Of a stretch of DNA of 64,000 nt, positions 31,295 to 39,490 are shown piece after piece. The stretch is taken from positions 186,001 through 250,000 of the forward strand of contig NZ_VANV01000002.1 of the NCBI RefSeq assembly GCF_022496765.1, given 5' to 3'. A program made the position numbers and the translations under genes. Source of the DNA: Acidaminobacter sp. JC074 (lineage in GTDB: Bacteria > Bacillota > Clostridia > Peptostreptococcales > Acidaminobacteraceae). Every line of letters starts with the position of its first letter. Within the stretch, counting starts at the first letter, position 1. The notes under the pieces are model-generated. The model saw nothing but the letters and a program-made list of their open reading frames with translations, made no database searches and was not told where the DNA came from.

Positions 31295-32728
31295 ATGTAC
31301 GATATCGCCATAATTGGTGCAGGGGTCATTGGTGCTTCGATTGCAAGAGAGCTTTCGAGATATCAGTTAAAAGTAGCACTATTAGAAAAAGAAAATGATG
31401 TGTCAATGGGGACGACAAAAGCCAATAGTGCTATTATCCATGCAGGGTATGATGCACTTCCAAATACGAATAAAGGAAAGTTCAACGCACTTGGAAACAT
31501 GATGTTTGATAAAATATGTGATGAACTGGATGTCCCTTTTAAAAGAATCGGTTCTTATGTTTTAGCTTTTTCAAAGGAAGAAGTTGAGACTTTGAAAGAT
31601 CTTCTTAAAAGAGGACAAGACAATCATATTCCAGATATGGAGATTGTTTATAAAGAAGAGTTATTAAAGCGTGAACCAAACTTAAATCCTGAAGTTGTAG
31701 CGGGCTTGTTTGCCCCAACGGCTGGTATCATCGGTCCATGGGAGTTAACCATTGCCCTTGCAGAAAATGCTGTAGACAATGGGGTAGACCTATTACTCAA
31801 CCATCAGGTAAATGATATCAATAAAGATGAACACTTTGTACTTGAAACCAACCATGGTTCTATTGAAGCGAAGTTTGTTATTAACTGTGCAGGTGTTTAT
31901 GCTGATAAGATTCATAATATGATTGCAAAAGAATCTTTTAAGATTGATGCTTGGAAAGGCCAGTATTATCTACTAGATAAGATGAAAAAGCCACTACTTA
32001 ACAGCATTATGTTCCAGTGCCCGACAGAAAAAGGTAAGGGTGTACTGGTACTGCCAACGGTACATGGTAATACCTTGGTTGGACCTGACTCTGAGATGTT
32101 TGATGATAAAGAAGATGTAGAAACAGATTCTGATAATTTAAATTTCATTAAAGAAAAAGCCTATAAGACAGTGGTTAATCTACCGATGAATCAGGTGATT
32201 ACATCATTTGCAGGCTTAAGAGCAAAGCCGTCAACTAAAGATTTTATCATTGAAGAAGCTTCGGATGTAAAAGGTTTTATTGATGTTGCAGGAATAGAAT
32301 CACCAGGTTTATCTTCAGCACCAGCTATTGCTGATTATGTAAAGGACATGATTCTAGAAAGAATAGATGTTGAAGAAAAAGAAGACTTTAATCCTATCAG
32401 AAAGGCAGTCCCTCACTTTATGGACTTACCTGAAGAAGAGAAACAAGCTTTAATTAAGAAAGATCCTAGATATGGACGTATCGTCTGTAGATGTGAGCTT
32501 ATTACTGAAGGTGAAATTGTTGAAGCGATCCATAGAACACTAGGCGCAACAACTGTTGACGGCATTAAAAGACGTGTAAGACCTGGTATGGGCAGATGTC
32601 AAGGCGGTTTCTGTGGTGCCAAGGTTATGGAGATCTTAGCTAGAGAGCTTGATAAAGATATTAAGACAATTGTAAAAGATAGAAATGAATCATTTATTAT
32701 TACAGGTGAAACGAAGGAGGCCCACTAA
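31295..32728 (+). CDS. FAD-dependent glycerol-3-phosphate dehydrogenase-like protein with BFD [2Fe-2S] domain (GlpA type)
   Basis: 477 residues from ATG at 31295, set by GGGAGG; a GTG at 31265 lies inside the leader terminator and is rejected. The N-terminus YDIAIIGAGVIGASIARELSRY is the FAD-binding GxGxxG loop of the DAO family. The C-terminus has a bacterioferredoxin-associated [2Fe-2S] domain with Cys398, Cys400, Cys435 and Cys440. This combination is typical of anaerobic glycerol-3-phosphate dehydrogenase GlpA and relatives in clostridia. One-base overlap with the second flavoprotein gene, and the GlpP-type leader upstream, support glycerol-3-phosphate as the substrate. Confidence 0.85.
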   Translation: MYDIAIIGAGVIGASIARELSRYQLKVALLEKENDVSMGTTKANSAIIHAGYDALPNTNKGKFNALGNMMFDKICDELDVPFKRIGSYVLAFSKEEVETLKDLLKRGQDNHIPDMEIVYKEELLKREPNLNPEVVAGLFAPTAGIIGPWELTIALAENAVDNGVDLLLNHQVNDINKDEHFVLETNHGSIEAKFVINCAGVYADKIHNMIAKESFKIDAWKGQYYLLDKMKKPLLNSIMFQCPTEKGKGVLVLPTVHGNTLVGPDSEMFDDKEDVETDSDNLNFIKEKAYKTVVNLPMNQVITSFAGLRAKPSTKDFIIEEASDVKGFIDVAGIESPGLSSAPAIADYVKDMILERIDVEEKEDFNPIRKAVPHFMDLPEEEKQALIKKDPRYGRIVCRCELITEGEIVEAIHRTLGATTVDGIKRRVRPGMGRCQGGFCGAKVMEILARELDKDIKTIVKDRNESFIITGETKEAH

Positions 32729-33987
32729 TGAAGCATTATGAACTTGTTGTAGTAGGCGGTGGACCTGCTGGGCTTGCAGCAGCCATTGAGGCTAAAAAGA
32801 ATGGTGTTCAAGACATTTTAGTCATTGAAAGAGACAAAGAATTAGGTGGCATCTTACAGCAGTGCATCCACAATGGTTTTGGTCTTCAAATGTTCAAGGA
32901 AGAGTTAACAGGACCAGAATACGCTGAAAGATACATCGTTGAACTTGAAGAAATGGAAATTCCATATAAAGTAGATACAATGGTTGTAGACATAACACCT
33001 GACAAGAAAATCTCTTACATGTCTGTAAAAGAAGGTTTTGTAACGATCAGTGCTGATGCTATTGTACTTGCGATGGGTTGTAGAGAGCGTACAAGAGGTG
33101 CGGTTAGTATTTCTGGTTCAAGACCTGCAGGTGTTTACAACGCCGGTATGGCACAGCTTTTAATTAATACAGAAGGTTTCAATGTTGGTAAAAAAGTCAT
33201 TATCTTAGGCTCTGGTGATATCGGATTAATCATGGCTAGGAGACTGACTTTAGAAGGTGCTGAGGTTGTTGGTGTACTTGCTAGAGGTGGTTACGCAGCA
33301 GGACTTGCAAGAAATGTTGTTCAGTGCTTAGACGATTTTGATATTCCGCTTATGTTAAGAAGAACCATCGTGAAAATCAACGGTAAAGACCGTGTGGAAA
33401 GTGTTGTTGTTATGGATATGGATGAGAAGAAACAACCGATTCCAGGTAGCGAACAGACCATTGAATGTGATACGGTCCTATTCTCAGTTGGCTTAATTCC
33501 TGAAAATGAACTTTCGGAAAAAGCAGATATAGACTTAGACAGAAGAACCAAAGGTCCTATTGTGGATGATACCATGTCTACAGATGTAGATGGGATATTT
33601 GCATGTGGAAATGTAGTGCATGTTCATGATATTGTGGACTTTGTATCTTTTGAAAGTGAAAAAGCAGGCAGAAATGCTGCCAAGTACATTCAAGGTGTAA
33701 GAGGTCAATCTAAGACACGTATTAAAACGACGCCAGGAAATGGTATTGGTTATATCGTACCTCAAGAAATTGCACTTGTTCATGATGAAAAAGCTGTAGA
33801 GATATTTATGAGAGTTAGAAACCAAGCGTCCAATGTTAAGTTTGTAGTCAAGCTAGGAGATCAAGTTATTAGAGAAGTAAAGAAGAACCATGTAACACCA
33901 AGTGAAATGGAGAAAATTGTTCTTGCATCTAAGATGTTAGAAGACTCTAATGAAACTTTAAGTGTAGAAGTAATGGAGGTTGTCTAA
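32728..33987 (+). CDS. FAD/NAD(P)-dependent pyridine-nucleotide-disulfide-type oxidoreductase
   Basis: 419 residues. FAD loop YELVVVGGGPAGLAAAIEAK at the start, a second nucleotide loop KKVIILGSGDIGLIMARRLTLEGAEVVGVL near residues 150-180, and the C-terminal FAD motif DVDGIFACGNV. The redox-active CxxxxC of disulfide reductases is missing at the usual place, so it likely passes electrons between the GlpA-like flavoprotein and NAD or ferredoxin. TAATG coupling on both sides places it in the dehydrogenase complex, the position GlpB would have, although it is not a GlpB sequence. Confidence 0.87.
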   Translation: MKHYELVVVGGGPAGLAAAIEAKKNGVQDILVIERDKELGGILQQCIHNGFGLQMFKEELTGPEYAERYIVELEEMEIPYKVDTMVVDITPDKKISYMSVKEGFVTISADAIVLAMGCRERTRGAVSISGSRPAGVYNAGMAQLLINTEGFNVGKKVIILGSGDIGLIMARRLTLEGAEVVGVLARGGYAAGLARNVVQCLDDFDIPLMLRRTIVKINGKDRVESVVVMDMDEKKQPIPGSEQTIECDTVLFSVGLIPENELSEKADIDLDRRTKGPIVDDTMSTDVDGIFACGNVVHVHDIVDFVSFESEKAGRNAAKYIQGVRGQSKTRIKTTPGNGIGYIVPQEIALVHDEKAVEIFMRVRNQASNVKFVVKLGDQVIREVKKNHVTPSEMEKIVLASKMLEDSNETLSVEVMEVV

Positions 33988-34349
33988 TGAGTAAAGTACA
34001 TGATTTAATCTGTATAGCCTGTCCAGTAGGTTGCCATTTAAAGGTGACTGAAGGAAGCGAGATTCTTGTAGAGCATGCTAAGTGCAAACGTGGTGAAGCG
34101 TATGGTGTAAAAGAGCTGACGAATCCAACGAGAATTGTTACTTCCACTATGAAAATTGAAGGTGGTTTAAGTAGCAGAATTCCAGTGAGAACTGCAGAAG
34201 ATATTCCTAAAGATAAAATCTTTGACTGTATGAAAGAAATTAATGAGACCACATTAACTGCACCTGTTAAAATGGGTGATGTTCTAATAGAAAATGTATT
34301 GGGTACAGGTGTTAACATAGTTGCTTCAAGATCTATGAAGGCTATTTAA
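33987..34349 (+). CDS. DUF1667 protein, small Cys-rich subunit of the dehydrogenase operon
   Basis: 120 residues. Cys9, Cys12 and Cys16 (CIACPVGC) with Cys33 form a probable iron-sulfur binding site. The remainder (KELTNPTRIVTSTMKIEGG, SRIPVRTAEDIPKDKI) matches DUF1667, whose genes regularly follow the two flavoprotein genes in this arrangement in clostridia and spirochaetes. It probably serves as an electron-transfer subunit. The start overlaps the previous stop by one base. Confidence 0.87.
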   Translation: MSKVHDLICIACPVGCHLKVTEGSEILVEHAKCKRGEAYGVKELTNPTRIVTSTMKIEGGLSSRIPVRTAEDIPKDKIFDCMKEINETTLTAPVKMGDVLIENVLGTGVNIVASRSMKAI

Positions 34350-34361
34350 TGCGGGCAGTCG

Positions 34362-34389
34362 AAAGGACAGGGCAACCTGTTCTTTTTTT
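34362..34389 (+). terminator. Intrinsic terminator of the dehydrogenase operon
   Basis: GGACAGG / CCTGTTC with GCAA loop, flanked by AAA and a T7 run. Confidence 0.88.
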
Positions 34390-34819
34390 GTGTACTTTTT
34401 ATATATTAAAAAGTTGATAAAAATAAAATTATTATAATGTAATATAAAGAGTAATTAATAGAAAAATGACATAAGACAATTGACAGTGGACTTCAAGATT
34501 TGTGAAAAGCCTTGAAAAATAGGAAAACGTTTTATTTAAGATTGTTTTGATAGTTAATCTATCACAGTTATATATAAGTCTATAATTATAATTGCTTATA
34601 ACTAAATAGTGATATCATTTTTTCTAATGGTTTATTATATAAACTGATGTGATGCTTTATAGTACAAATATCATCATGTGGCAAAAGTGTGTATTTCCAA
34701 CTAATTCAGCAGAAAAAAGCTAATCATGATTAATGAATTTTGAGAAAAATATTGCCCAATGTCTCAAAATGCTTGTTTGTAGCTTTTTTATAATTGATTA
34801 AAAAAGTATAAAAAAGTTC
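34390..34819. other. Gene-free A+T-rich stretch before the TRAP operon
   Basis: About 430 bp without a convincing coding frame. The only notable sites are the CRE-like sequence at 34522-34535 and scattered A/T tracts, which may be bent DNA or an UP region far upstream of the TRAP promoter. Nothing suggests an RNA gene. Confidence 0.5.
34522..34535. promoter_or_regulatory. CRE-like site (catabolite control)
   Basis: GGAAAACGTTTTAT agrees with the catabolite-responsive consensus TGWAARCGYTWNCW except at the first and thirteenth positions. It lies about 300 bp upstream of the TRAP promoter, far for direct repression. Confidence 0.3.
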
Positions 34820-34848
34820 TGTACAAAGCTTATGAACTGTAATATAAT
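34820..34848 (+). promoter_or_regulatory. Promoter of the TRAP transporter operon
   Basis: TGTACA (34820-34825), 17-bp spacer, TATAAT (34843-34848), ending 22 bp before the leader motif, the same geometry as at leader A. Confidence 0.7.
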
Positions 34849-34870
34849 GATGAAGTATTTTAATATGAGG

Positions 34871-34938
34871 GCAAGAGAGTGAGACTGCTTTATAATGACT
34901 TATGGAATGATAGGTCGTTTTAAACGCGGCTTTTTTTT
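34871..34938 (+). ncRNA. GlpP-type antitermination leader B
   Basis: GCAAGAGAGTGAGA (34871-34884) followed by a long hairpin: ACTGC-side with GCGGC (34926-34930), an A/T middle section, and an upper stem GACTTAT / ATAGGTC around the hexaloop GGAATG (34904-34909), then a T8 run. The same hexaloop is in leader C. It precedes the TRAP substrate-binding gene. Confidence 0.72.
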
Positions 34939-35018
34939 CGGCCTGAAAAGATGGCACATAAATAATTAATTTATATTTTTAAGGGGATCGTGCCATATTT
35001 AGAAAGAGGGGGAACACA

Positions 35019-36035
35019 ATGAAAAAACTATTAGTATTATTATTAGTACTGGCGATGTCTTTAACTATGATCGCTTGTGGTGGCGAAAAGGCTGCTGGTG
35101 GCGAAGAAGTTAAAACAAGAGTTATTAAGGTTAGTACAAAGTTTGTTGATGATGAGCAAACTTCAAAGTCATTAAAGAAAGTTGTTGAAGCGATCAACGA
35201 AAGATCAGAAGGATCTTTAGATCTTCAATTATTCACTGGTGGTATCTTACCAATCGGTAAAGACTCTATGGAGCAGGTAGTTAAAGGTGCTGACTGGATT
35301 TCTGTAGATGGTGTAAACTTCTTAGGTGACTACGTACCAGATTACAATGCTATTACAGGTCCATTCTTATACCAAAATTTTGACCAATACTTAGCAATGA
35401 CTCAAACTGATTTAGTTAAGGGTTTAAACGCTCAAGCAGCTGAGCACGGTATCAAAGTATTATCTTTAGACTGGGTATTTGGTTTCAGATCAATGATGAC
35501 TAACAAGCCAATCATTACGCCAGCAGATATGGATGGTTTAAATATTAGAGTACCAAACTCACAAATGTACACATTTACATTAGAAGCTATGGGTGGTAAC
35601 CCAATCGCTATGCCATTCCCTGATACATATGCTGCTATCCAGCAAGGTGTTATCGATGGTATCGAAGGTTCTATCTTAACTTACTATGGTACTAAGCAAT
35701 ACGAAAACGTAAAAGAGTACTCTTTAACAAATCACTTATTAGGTGTTTCTGCAGTATCTATCTCTACAACTGTATGGGAAAGTTTAACTGAAGAGCAAAG
35801 AACAATCATCTCTGAAGAATTCGAAAAAGGTATGCAAGACAACTTAGCTGAGACTAAGAGACTTGAAGGCGAATACTTAGACTTATTAAAAGAAAATGGT
35901 GTAACTGTACACGAAGTTGATTCTCAAGCATTTATGGATGCAGCTGCTCCAGTATTCGAGAAGTTCGAAAAGTGGACACCAGGTATCTATGATGAAATCA
36001 TCAAAGAGTTAGATAAAATTAAAGCGTCAAACTAA
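35019..36035 (+). CDS. dctP: TRAP transporter substrate-binding lipoprotein (DctP)
   Basis: 338 residues. A lipoprotein signal ends at Cys20 (LTMIAC). The mature part is DctP-like: VIKVSTKFVDDEQTSKSLKKVVEAINERSEGSLDLQLFTGG, and the central GLNIRVPNSQMYTFTLEAMGGNPIAMPFPDTYAAIQQGVIDGIEG with the arginine that normally grips a carboxylate (Arg in NIRVP). Codon choice is unusually uniform, as in strongly expressed genes. AGAGGGGG precedes the ATG. A hairpin after the gene should keep its level above that of the permease. Leader B suggests the ligand is linked to glycerol-3-phosphate metabolism. Confidence 0.93.
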   Translation: MKKLLVLLLVLAMSLTMIACGGEKAAGGEEVKTRVIKVSTKFVDDEQTSKSLKKVVEAINERSEGSLDLQLFTGGILPIGKDSMEQVVKGADWISVDGVNFLGDYVPDYNAITGPFLYQNFDQYLAMTQTDLVKGLNAQAAEHGIKVLSLDWVFGFRSMMTNKPIITPADMDGLNIRVPNSQMYTFTLEAMGGNPIAMPFPDTYAAIQQGVIDGIEGSILTYYGTKQYENVKEYSLTNHLLGVSAVSISTTVWESLTEEQRTIISEEFEKGMQDNLAETKRLEGEYLDLLKENGVTVHEVDSQAFMDAAAPVFEKFEKWTPGIYDEIIKELDKIKASN

Positions 36036-36049
36036 TATCTTGTTATATG

Positions 36050-36078
36050 AAAGGTTGGAATGACATTCCAACCTTTTT
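36050..36078 (+). terminator. Intra-operon attenuator between dctP and dctQ
   Basis: AAAGGTTGGAA / TTCCAACCTTT with a 5-nt loop and T5 tail. It lies between the binding-protein and permease genes of one operon, so it should act as a partial terminator and 3' stabiliser of dctP mRNA. Confidence 0.8.
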
Positions 36079-36098
36079 ATCTAATTGTCGGAGGAAGT

Positions 36099-36599
36099 AT
36101 GAACAATTTTTTAAATAGATTCAAGAAAGACTTCGAACTTTATATCGGAAGTATTTTCTTAACAGTAACATCAGTTATTGTTATTATGAATGTTTTTACA
36201 AGATACTTCTTGAATTTTACATTTAGCTGGACTGAAGAAATAGCAGTTGGAGCTTTTGTATGGGTAATTTTTTTAGGCTTTGCAAACGCTTACAAGAAGA
36301 AAAGCGTTATCGGTGTAGAAGTCTTAGTAAAATTATTACCACCAAGAGGTAGACTTGTTCTTAATGCAATAACATCAATAATTGTAGTTTTATTATCAGG
36401 TAGTATGTTTTATTTGAGTTTCCAATATGTAATGAACTCAACTAAGATCACAGTAGCACTTGAAATCTCATATATCTATATTCAGATTTCTATTGTTATA
36501 TCATTCTTTCTTATCACTTTATATTCTATATATTTTGCATATGATGATATCAAGCAGTTTTTCGCTACTAAAAATACAGATAAGGAGGGGATAGAATAA
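36099..36599 (+). CDS. dctQ: TRAP transporter small permease (DctQ)
   Basis: 166 residues from ATG at 36099, set by GGAGGAAGT; the open frame starts earlier, inside the attenuator hairpin. Four membrane segments and the DctQ motif region NVFTRYFLNFTFSWTEEIAVGAFVWVIFLGFANAYKKK are clear. It overlaps dctM by one base. Confidence 0.9.
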   Translation: MNNFLNRFKKDFELYIGSIFLTVTSVIVIMNVFTRYFLNFTFSWTEEIAVGAFVWVIFLGFANAYKKKSVIGVEVLVKLLPPRGRLVLNAITSIIVVLLSGSMFYLSFQYVMNSTKITVALEISYIYIQISIVISFFLITLYSIYFAYDDIKQFFATKNTDKEGIE

Positions 36600-37885
36600 T
36601 GTTAGCTTTATTGCCAATTCTTGTTTTATTTATTTTATTCTTCTTGAATATTCCAGTAGCATTTGCATTAATAGGTGCATCTTTATTCTACTTCATCTTC
36701 ATCAATACATCGATTCCTATGGAAATGGCCATTCAACAGTTTGTTACATCTATTGAATCTTTTCCTTACCTAGCAGTACCATTTTTTATAATGGTAGGTG
36801 CTGTTATGAATCATTCAGGTATTAGTGAGGCTATGATGAAGTTCGCCGAGGTACTTGTGGGCCATACAAGAGGTGGCCTTGCACAGGTAAACGTATTATT
36901 AAGTGCTATGATGGGTGGTATATCAGGTTCTGCCAATGCAGATGCTGCTATGCAATCTAAAATTTTGGTTCCTGAAATGCAGAAAAAAGGCTTTTCAGCA
37001 CCATTTTCAGCTGCTATTACAGCAGCTTCATCGTCAGTAAGTCCAGTTATTCCACCAGGAACAAACTTGATTCTTTATGCAATTATTGCCAATGTATCTG
37101 TTGGTGCTATGTTCTTAGCGGCTTATACACCAGGTATCTTGATGTCAGGTGCACTAATGCTTGCTGTACATATCATTGCTGTAAGAAGAAAATTTAAGCC
37201 AAGTAGAGACAAACAAGCTTCAGTCAGTGAAGTACTTGTTCAGTTCTTTAAATCAATATGGGCTCTTTTAATACCATTTGGTATTATCATGGGTATGAGA
37301 ATGGGGATGTTTACACCAACTGAGGCTGGTGGTATCGCTGTATTGTTCTCATTATTTGTAGGTTTCTTTGTTTATAAGAAGTTAAAGTTAAAGCATATGC
37401 CGGTTATCTTAATGGATACAGTTAAGTCAACTGGTGCAGTTATGTTGATCATTGCAAGTGCCAAGGTATTTGGTTTTTACTTAACACTTGAAAGAATCCC
37501 ACAGCTTATCACAAACTCACTGGTAAATATGACAGACAGTCCATTTGTATTCTTAATGGTTGTTAATGTGATGCTTTTATTCATCGGTATGTTTATAGAA
37601 GGTGGTGCAGCACTTGTTATTCTAGCACCTTTATTGGTACCAGCTGCAATCACATTTGGTATAGATCCGGTTCACTTTGGTATGATCTTTATTGTTAACA
37701 TCATGATTGGTGGTTTAACACCACCGTTTGGTTCTATGATGTTCACAGTATGTACCATTGTAGGGGTAAAACTTGAAGACTTTGTCAGGGAAGTTTGGCC
37801 ATTTATAGGGGCCTTAATCTTAGTACTGCTTCTTCTAACTTACTCAGAAACAATTGCATTATTTACACTTAACTTATTCAGTTAA
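36599..37885 (+). CDS. dctM: TRAP transporter large permease (DctM)
   Basis: 428 residues, about 12 membrane segments. Typical DctM elements: SFPYLAVPFFIMVGAVMNHSGIS, MMGGISGSANADAAMQSKILVPEM, SSSVSPVIPPGTNLILYA, FTPTEAGGIAVLFSLFVGF and GGLTPPFGSMMFTVCTI. It forms the sodium-driven membrane part with DctQ. The gene is followed after 13 bp by the GlpP antiterminator, an unusual partner for a TRAP system. Confidence 0.94.
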   Translation: MLALLPILVLFILFFLNIPVAFALIGASLFYFIFINTSIPMEMAIQQFVTSIESFPYLAVPFFIMVGAVMNHSGISEAMMKFAEVLVGHTRGGLAQVNVLLSAMMGGISGSANADAAMQSKILVPEMQKKGFSAPFSAAITAASSSVSPVIPPGTNLILYAIIANVSVGAMFLAAYTPGILMSGALMLAVHIIAVRRKFKPSRDKQASVSEVLVQFFKSIWALLIPFGIIMGMRMGMFTPTEAGGIAVLFSLFVGFFVYKKLKLKHMPVILMDTVKSTGAVMLIIASAKVFGFYLTLERIPQLITNSLVNMTDSPFVFLMVVNVMLLFIGMFIEGGAALVILAPLLVPAAITFGIDPVHFGMIFIVNIMIGGLTPPFGSMMFTVCTIVGVKLEDFVREVWPFIGALILVLLLLTYSETIALFTLNLFS

Positions 37886-37898
37886 CAGAAGGTGACTT

Positions 37899-38465
37899 AT
37901 GGGAAATAAAATTGTTGATTCACTACATAATAATCCAATCATAGCAGCCGTTAGTGATGAAAAAAATCTTAATGAAGCTTTAGGGGCAGATGTTGAAATC
38001 GTCTTTATCTTAAATTCATCTATCTTTGATTTAGATGATCAAATAAAAAAGATTCAGAAAGCACATAAACTGGCCTTTGTGCATGTGGATTTAGTGGATG
38101 GCATATCTTCTAATAAGACAGGTATTAGATACATCTGTGAAGTATTTAAGCCAGATGGTATCATAACGACCAAAAGCCATTTGATTTCTGCATGTAAGCA
38201 TTATGATGTCATGACCATACAACGCATTTTCTTACTGGACTCCCTTTCATTAGAGACGGGTATAGGTTCAATCAACGCATGTAATCCAGATGCTGTTGAG
38301 ATACTGCCAAATGTAGTTCCGAAAATCGTAAACAAGATGGTTAAAGAAGTTAGAAAGCCAATTATTACAGGTGGTTTGATAACAGAAAAAGAAGACATCA
38401 TGAACAGCTTAAAAGCTGGTGCAATTGGTGTATCAACCAGTAAAGTTGATATTTGGGGTTGTTAA
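37899..38465 (+). CDS. glpP: GlpP family glycerol-3-phosphate-responsive antiterminator
   Basis: 188 residues, full family length. The half-barrel pattern of GlpP is clear: HNNPIIAAVSDEKNLNEAL, AFVHVDLVDGISSNKTGIRYI, FKPDGIITTKSHLISACK, RIFLLDSLSLETGIGSI, PDAVEILPNVVPKIV and PIITGGLITEKEDIMNSLKAGAIGVSTS. In Bacillus, GlpP with bound glycerol-3-phosphate lets RNA polymerase pass terminators in glp leaders. Here it is the fourth gene of the TRAP operon, and three leaders in the neighbourhood carry a common motif, so it probably regulates its own operon, the dehydrogenase operon and mgtC. Confidence 0.92.
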   Translation: MGNKIVDSLHNNPIIAAVSDEKNLNEALGADVEIVFILNSSIFDLDDQIKKIQKAHKLAFVHVDLVDGISSNKTGIRYICEVFKPDGIITTKSHLISACKHYDVMTIQRIFLLDSLSLETGIGSINACNPDAVEILPNVVPKIVNKMVKEVRKPIITGGLITEKEDIMNSLKAGAIGVSTSKVDIWGC

Positions 38466-38477
38466 TTAAATATTATA

Positions 38478-38540
38478 GCAAGAGAATGAGACTGCTAAAC
38501 AAGCTTATGGAATGATAAGTTTGTTTATGCAGTCTTTTTA
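38478..38540 (+). ncRNA. GlpP-type antitermination leader C
   Basis: GCAAGAGAATGAGA (38478-38491) overlaps the left side of a 20-bp stem (AGACTGC 38489-38495 with GCAGTCT 38529-38535, continued by TAAACAAGCTTAT / ATAAGTTTGTTTA) closed by the hexaloop GGAATG and followed by TTTTT. It lies between glpP and the mgtC-like gene with no clear promoter of its own, so it gates transcription entering from the TRAP-glpP operon. Confidence 0.75.
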
Positions 38541-38555
38541 TATTAAGGGGGGAAA

Positions 38556-39332
38556 ATGAATCGTACAAAAGGTGTTTTAAGAGATCCACTCATCGTAGGA
38601 ATATTGTTTGGACTGATTGTAGCTACAGCTGTTTTTAATTTTGTAGATGCATCAAGAACAGCACTCAATCTGATCAGTTTACATTTATCAGAAAATTTGT
38701 TCAAGGTCATTGCCGCAGCATTTGCAGGTGGCCTAATTGGCTTTGAAAGAGAATCGAAAAACAGACCAGCCGGACTAAGAACCCATGCTTTGGTTTGTAT
38801 TGGGGCGTCTTTGGTTATGATTATCCCTTTTGGTATACATACTAATCAGCTAAATGGTAATACATTTGATATCACACGACTAGGTGCACAAGTCATCTCA
38901 GGCATCGGTTTTCTTGGAGCTGGTACAATCATTAGAAATGGCAACAGTGTAAAAGGACTGACCACAGCAGCAAGTTTGTGGGTGTCTGCAATTATTGGTC
39001 TTACAATAGGTGCGGGTGATTATATCATCAGTATTTCTGCAACAGCCATTGTTATTTTTATCTTAAAAGTATTTGGTACATTCGAGCACAGACAGACACT
39101 TAAGAATAGACATATGGAGATTGTTATTTTAACCAATGACTTAAAATCTCAAATTGGACATGTCAACCATGTAGTAGACAAATATCATATGAAGCTTAAG
39201 AAGATGGAAATCATCGATAGCCATGATGACCAACATGTGAAGATCAGAATTAATGTAAGAATACCAAATGAAATAGTAACAGAAGCAGTTGTCAATGAGT
39301 TTGACCAAGTTATCAAAGTTGTGAATCGATAG
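38556..39332 (+). CDS. mgtC: MgtC/SapB family membrane protein
   Basis: 258 residues. The N-terminal half has four or five membrane segments with the family core FKVIAAAFAGGLIGFERESKNRPAGLRTHALVCIGASLVMI and LGAQVISGIGFLGAGTIIRNGNSVKGLTTAASLWVSAIIGLTIGAG. The C-terminal 70 residues form an ACT-like cytosolic domain. MgtC proteins act in magnesium limitation and ATP-synthase control. AGGGGGG precedes the ATG. Its place behind leader C makes it part of the proposed GlpP regulon, an unexpected target; phosphate or membrane-energy balance might explain it. Confidence 0.9.
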   Translation: MNRTKGVLRDPLIVGILFGLIVATAVFNFVDASRTALNLISLHLSENLFKVIAAAFAGGLIGFERESKNRPAGLRTHALVCIGASLVMIIPFGIHTNQLNGNTFDITRLGAQVISGIGFLGAGTIIRNGNSVKGLTTAASLWVSAIIGLTIGAGDYIISISATAIVIFILKVFGTFEHRQTLKNRHMEIVILTNDLKSQIGHVNHVVDKYHMKLKKMEIIDSHDDQHVKIRINVRIPNEIVTEAVVNEFDQVIKVVNR

Positions 39333-39356
39333 TGATAACTGCTTTTCTATTTAACT

Positions 39357-39393
39357 AAGAAAATGAGGGGGATTTGTTTCCTCCTCTTTCTTT
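39357..39393 (+). terminator. Intrinsic terminator after mgtC
   Basis: AAGAAA..GAGGGGG pairs with CCTCCTC..TTTCTT around an 8-nt loop; T-rich tail. Confidence 0.7.
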
Positions 39394-39490
39394 ATGTTCA
39401 ATTTAGTGACCATAGTTAAATAACTTGTGGCTTAAGGTGGATGTCTCTTCTTAGAGTATTCTATAGAATAATTATAAGGGAGGATTGAAG

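Noticed and set aside
33947..34318. 123-codon minus-strand frame opposite the DUF1667 gene
   Set aside because: Antisense to a conserved, translationally coupled gene; low-complexity translation.
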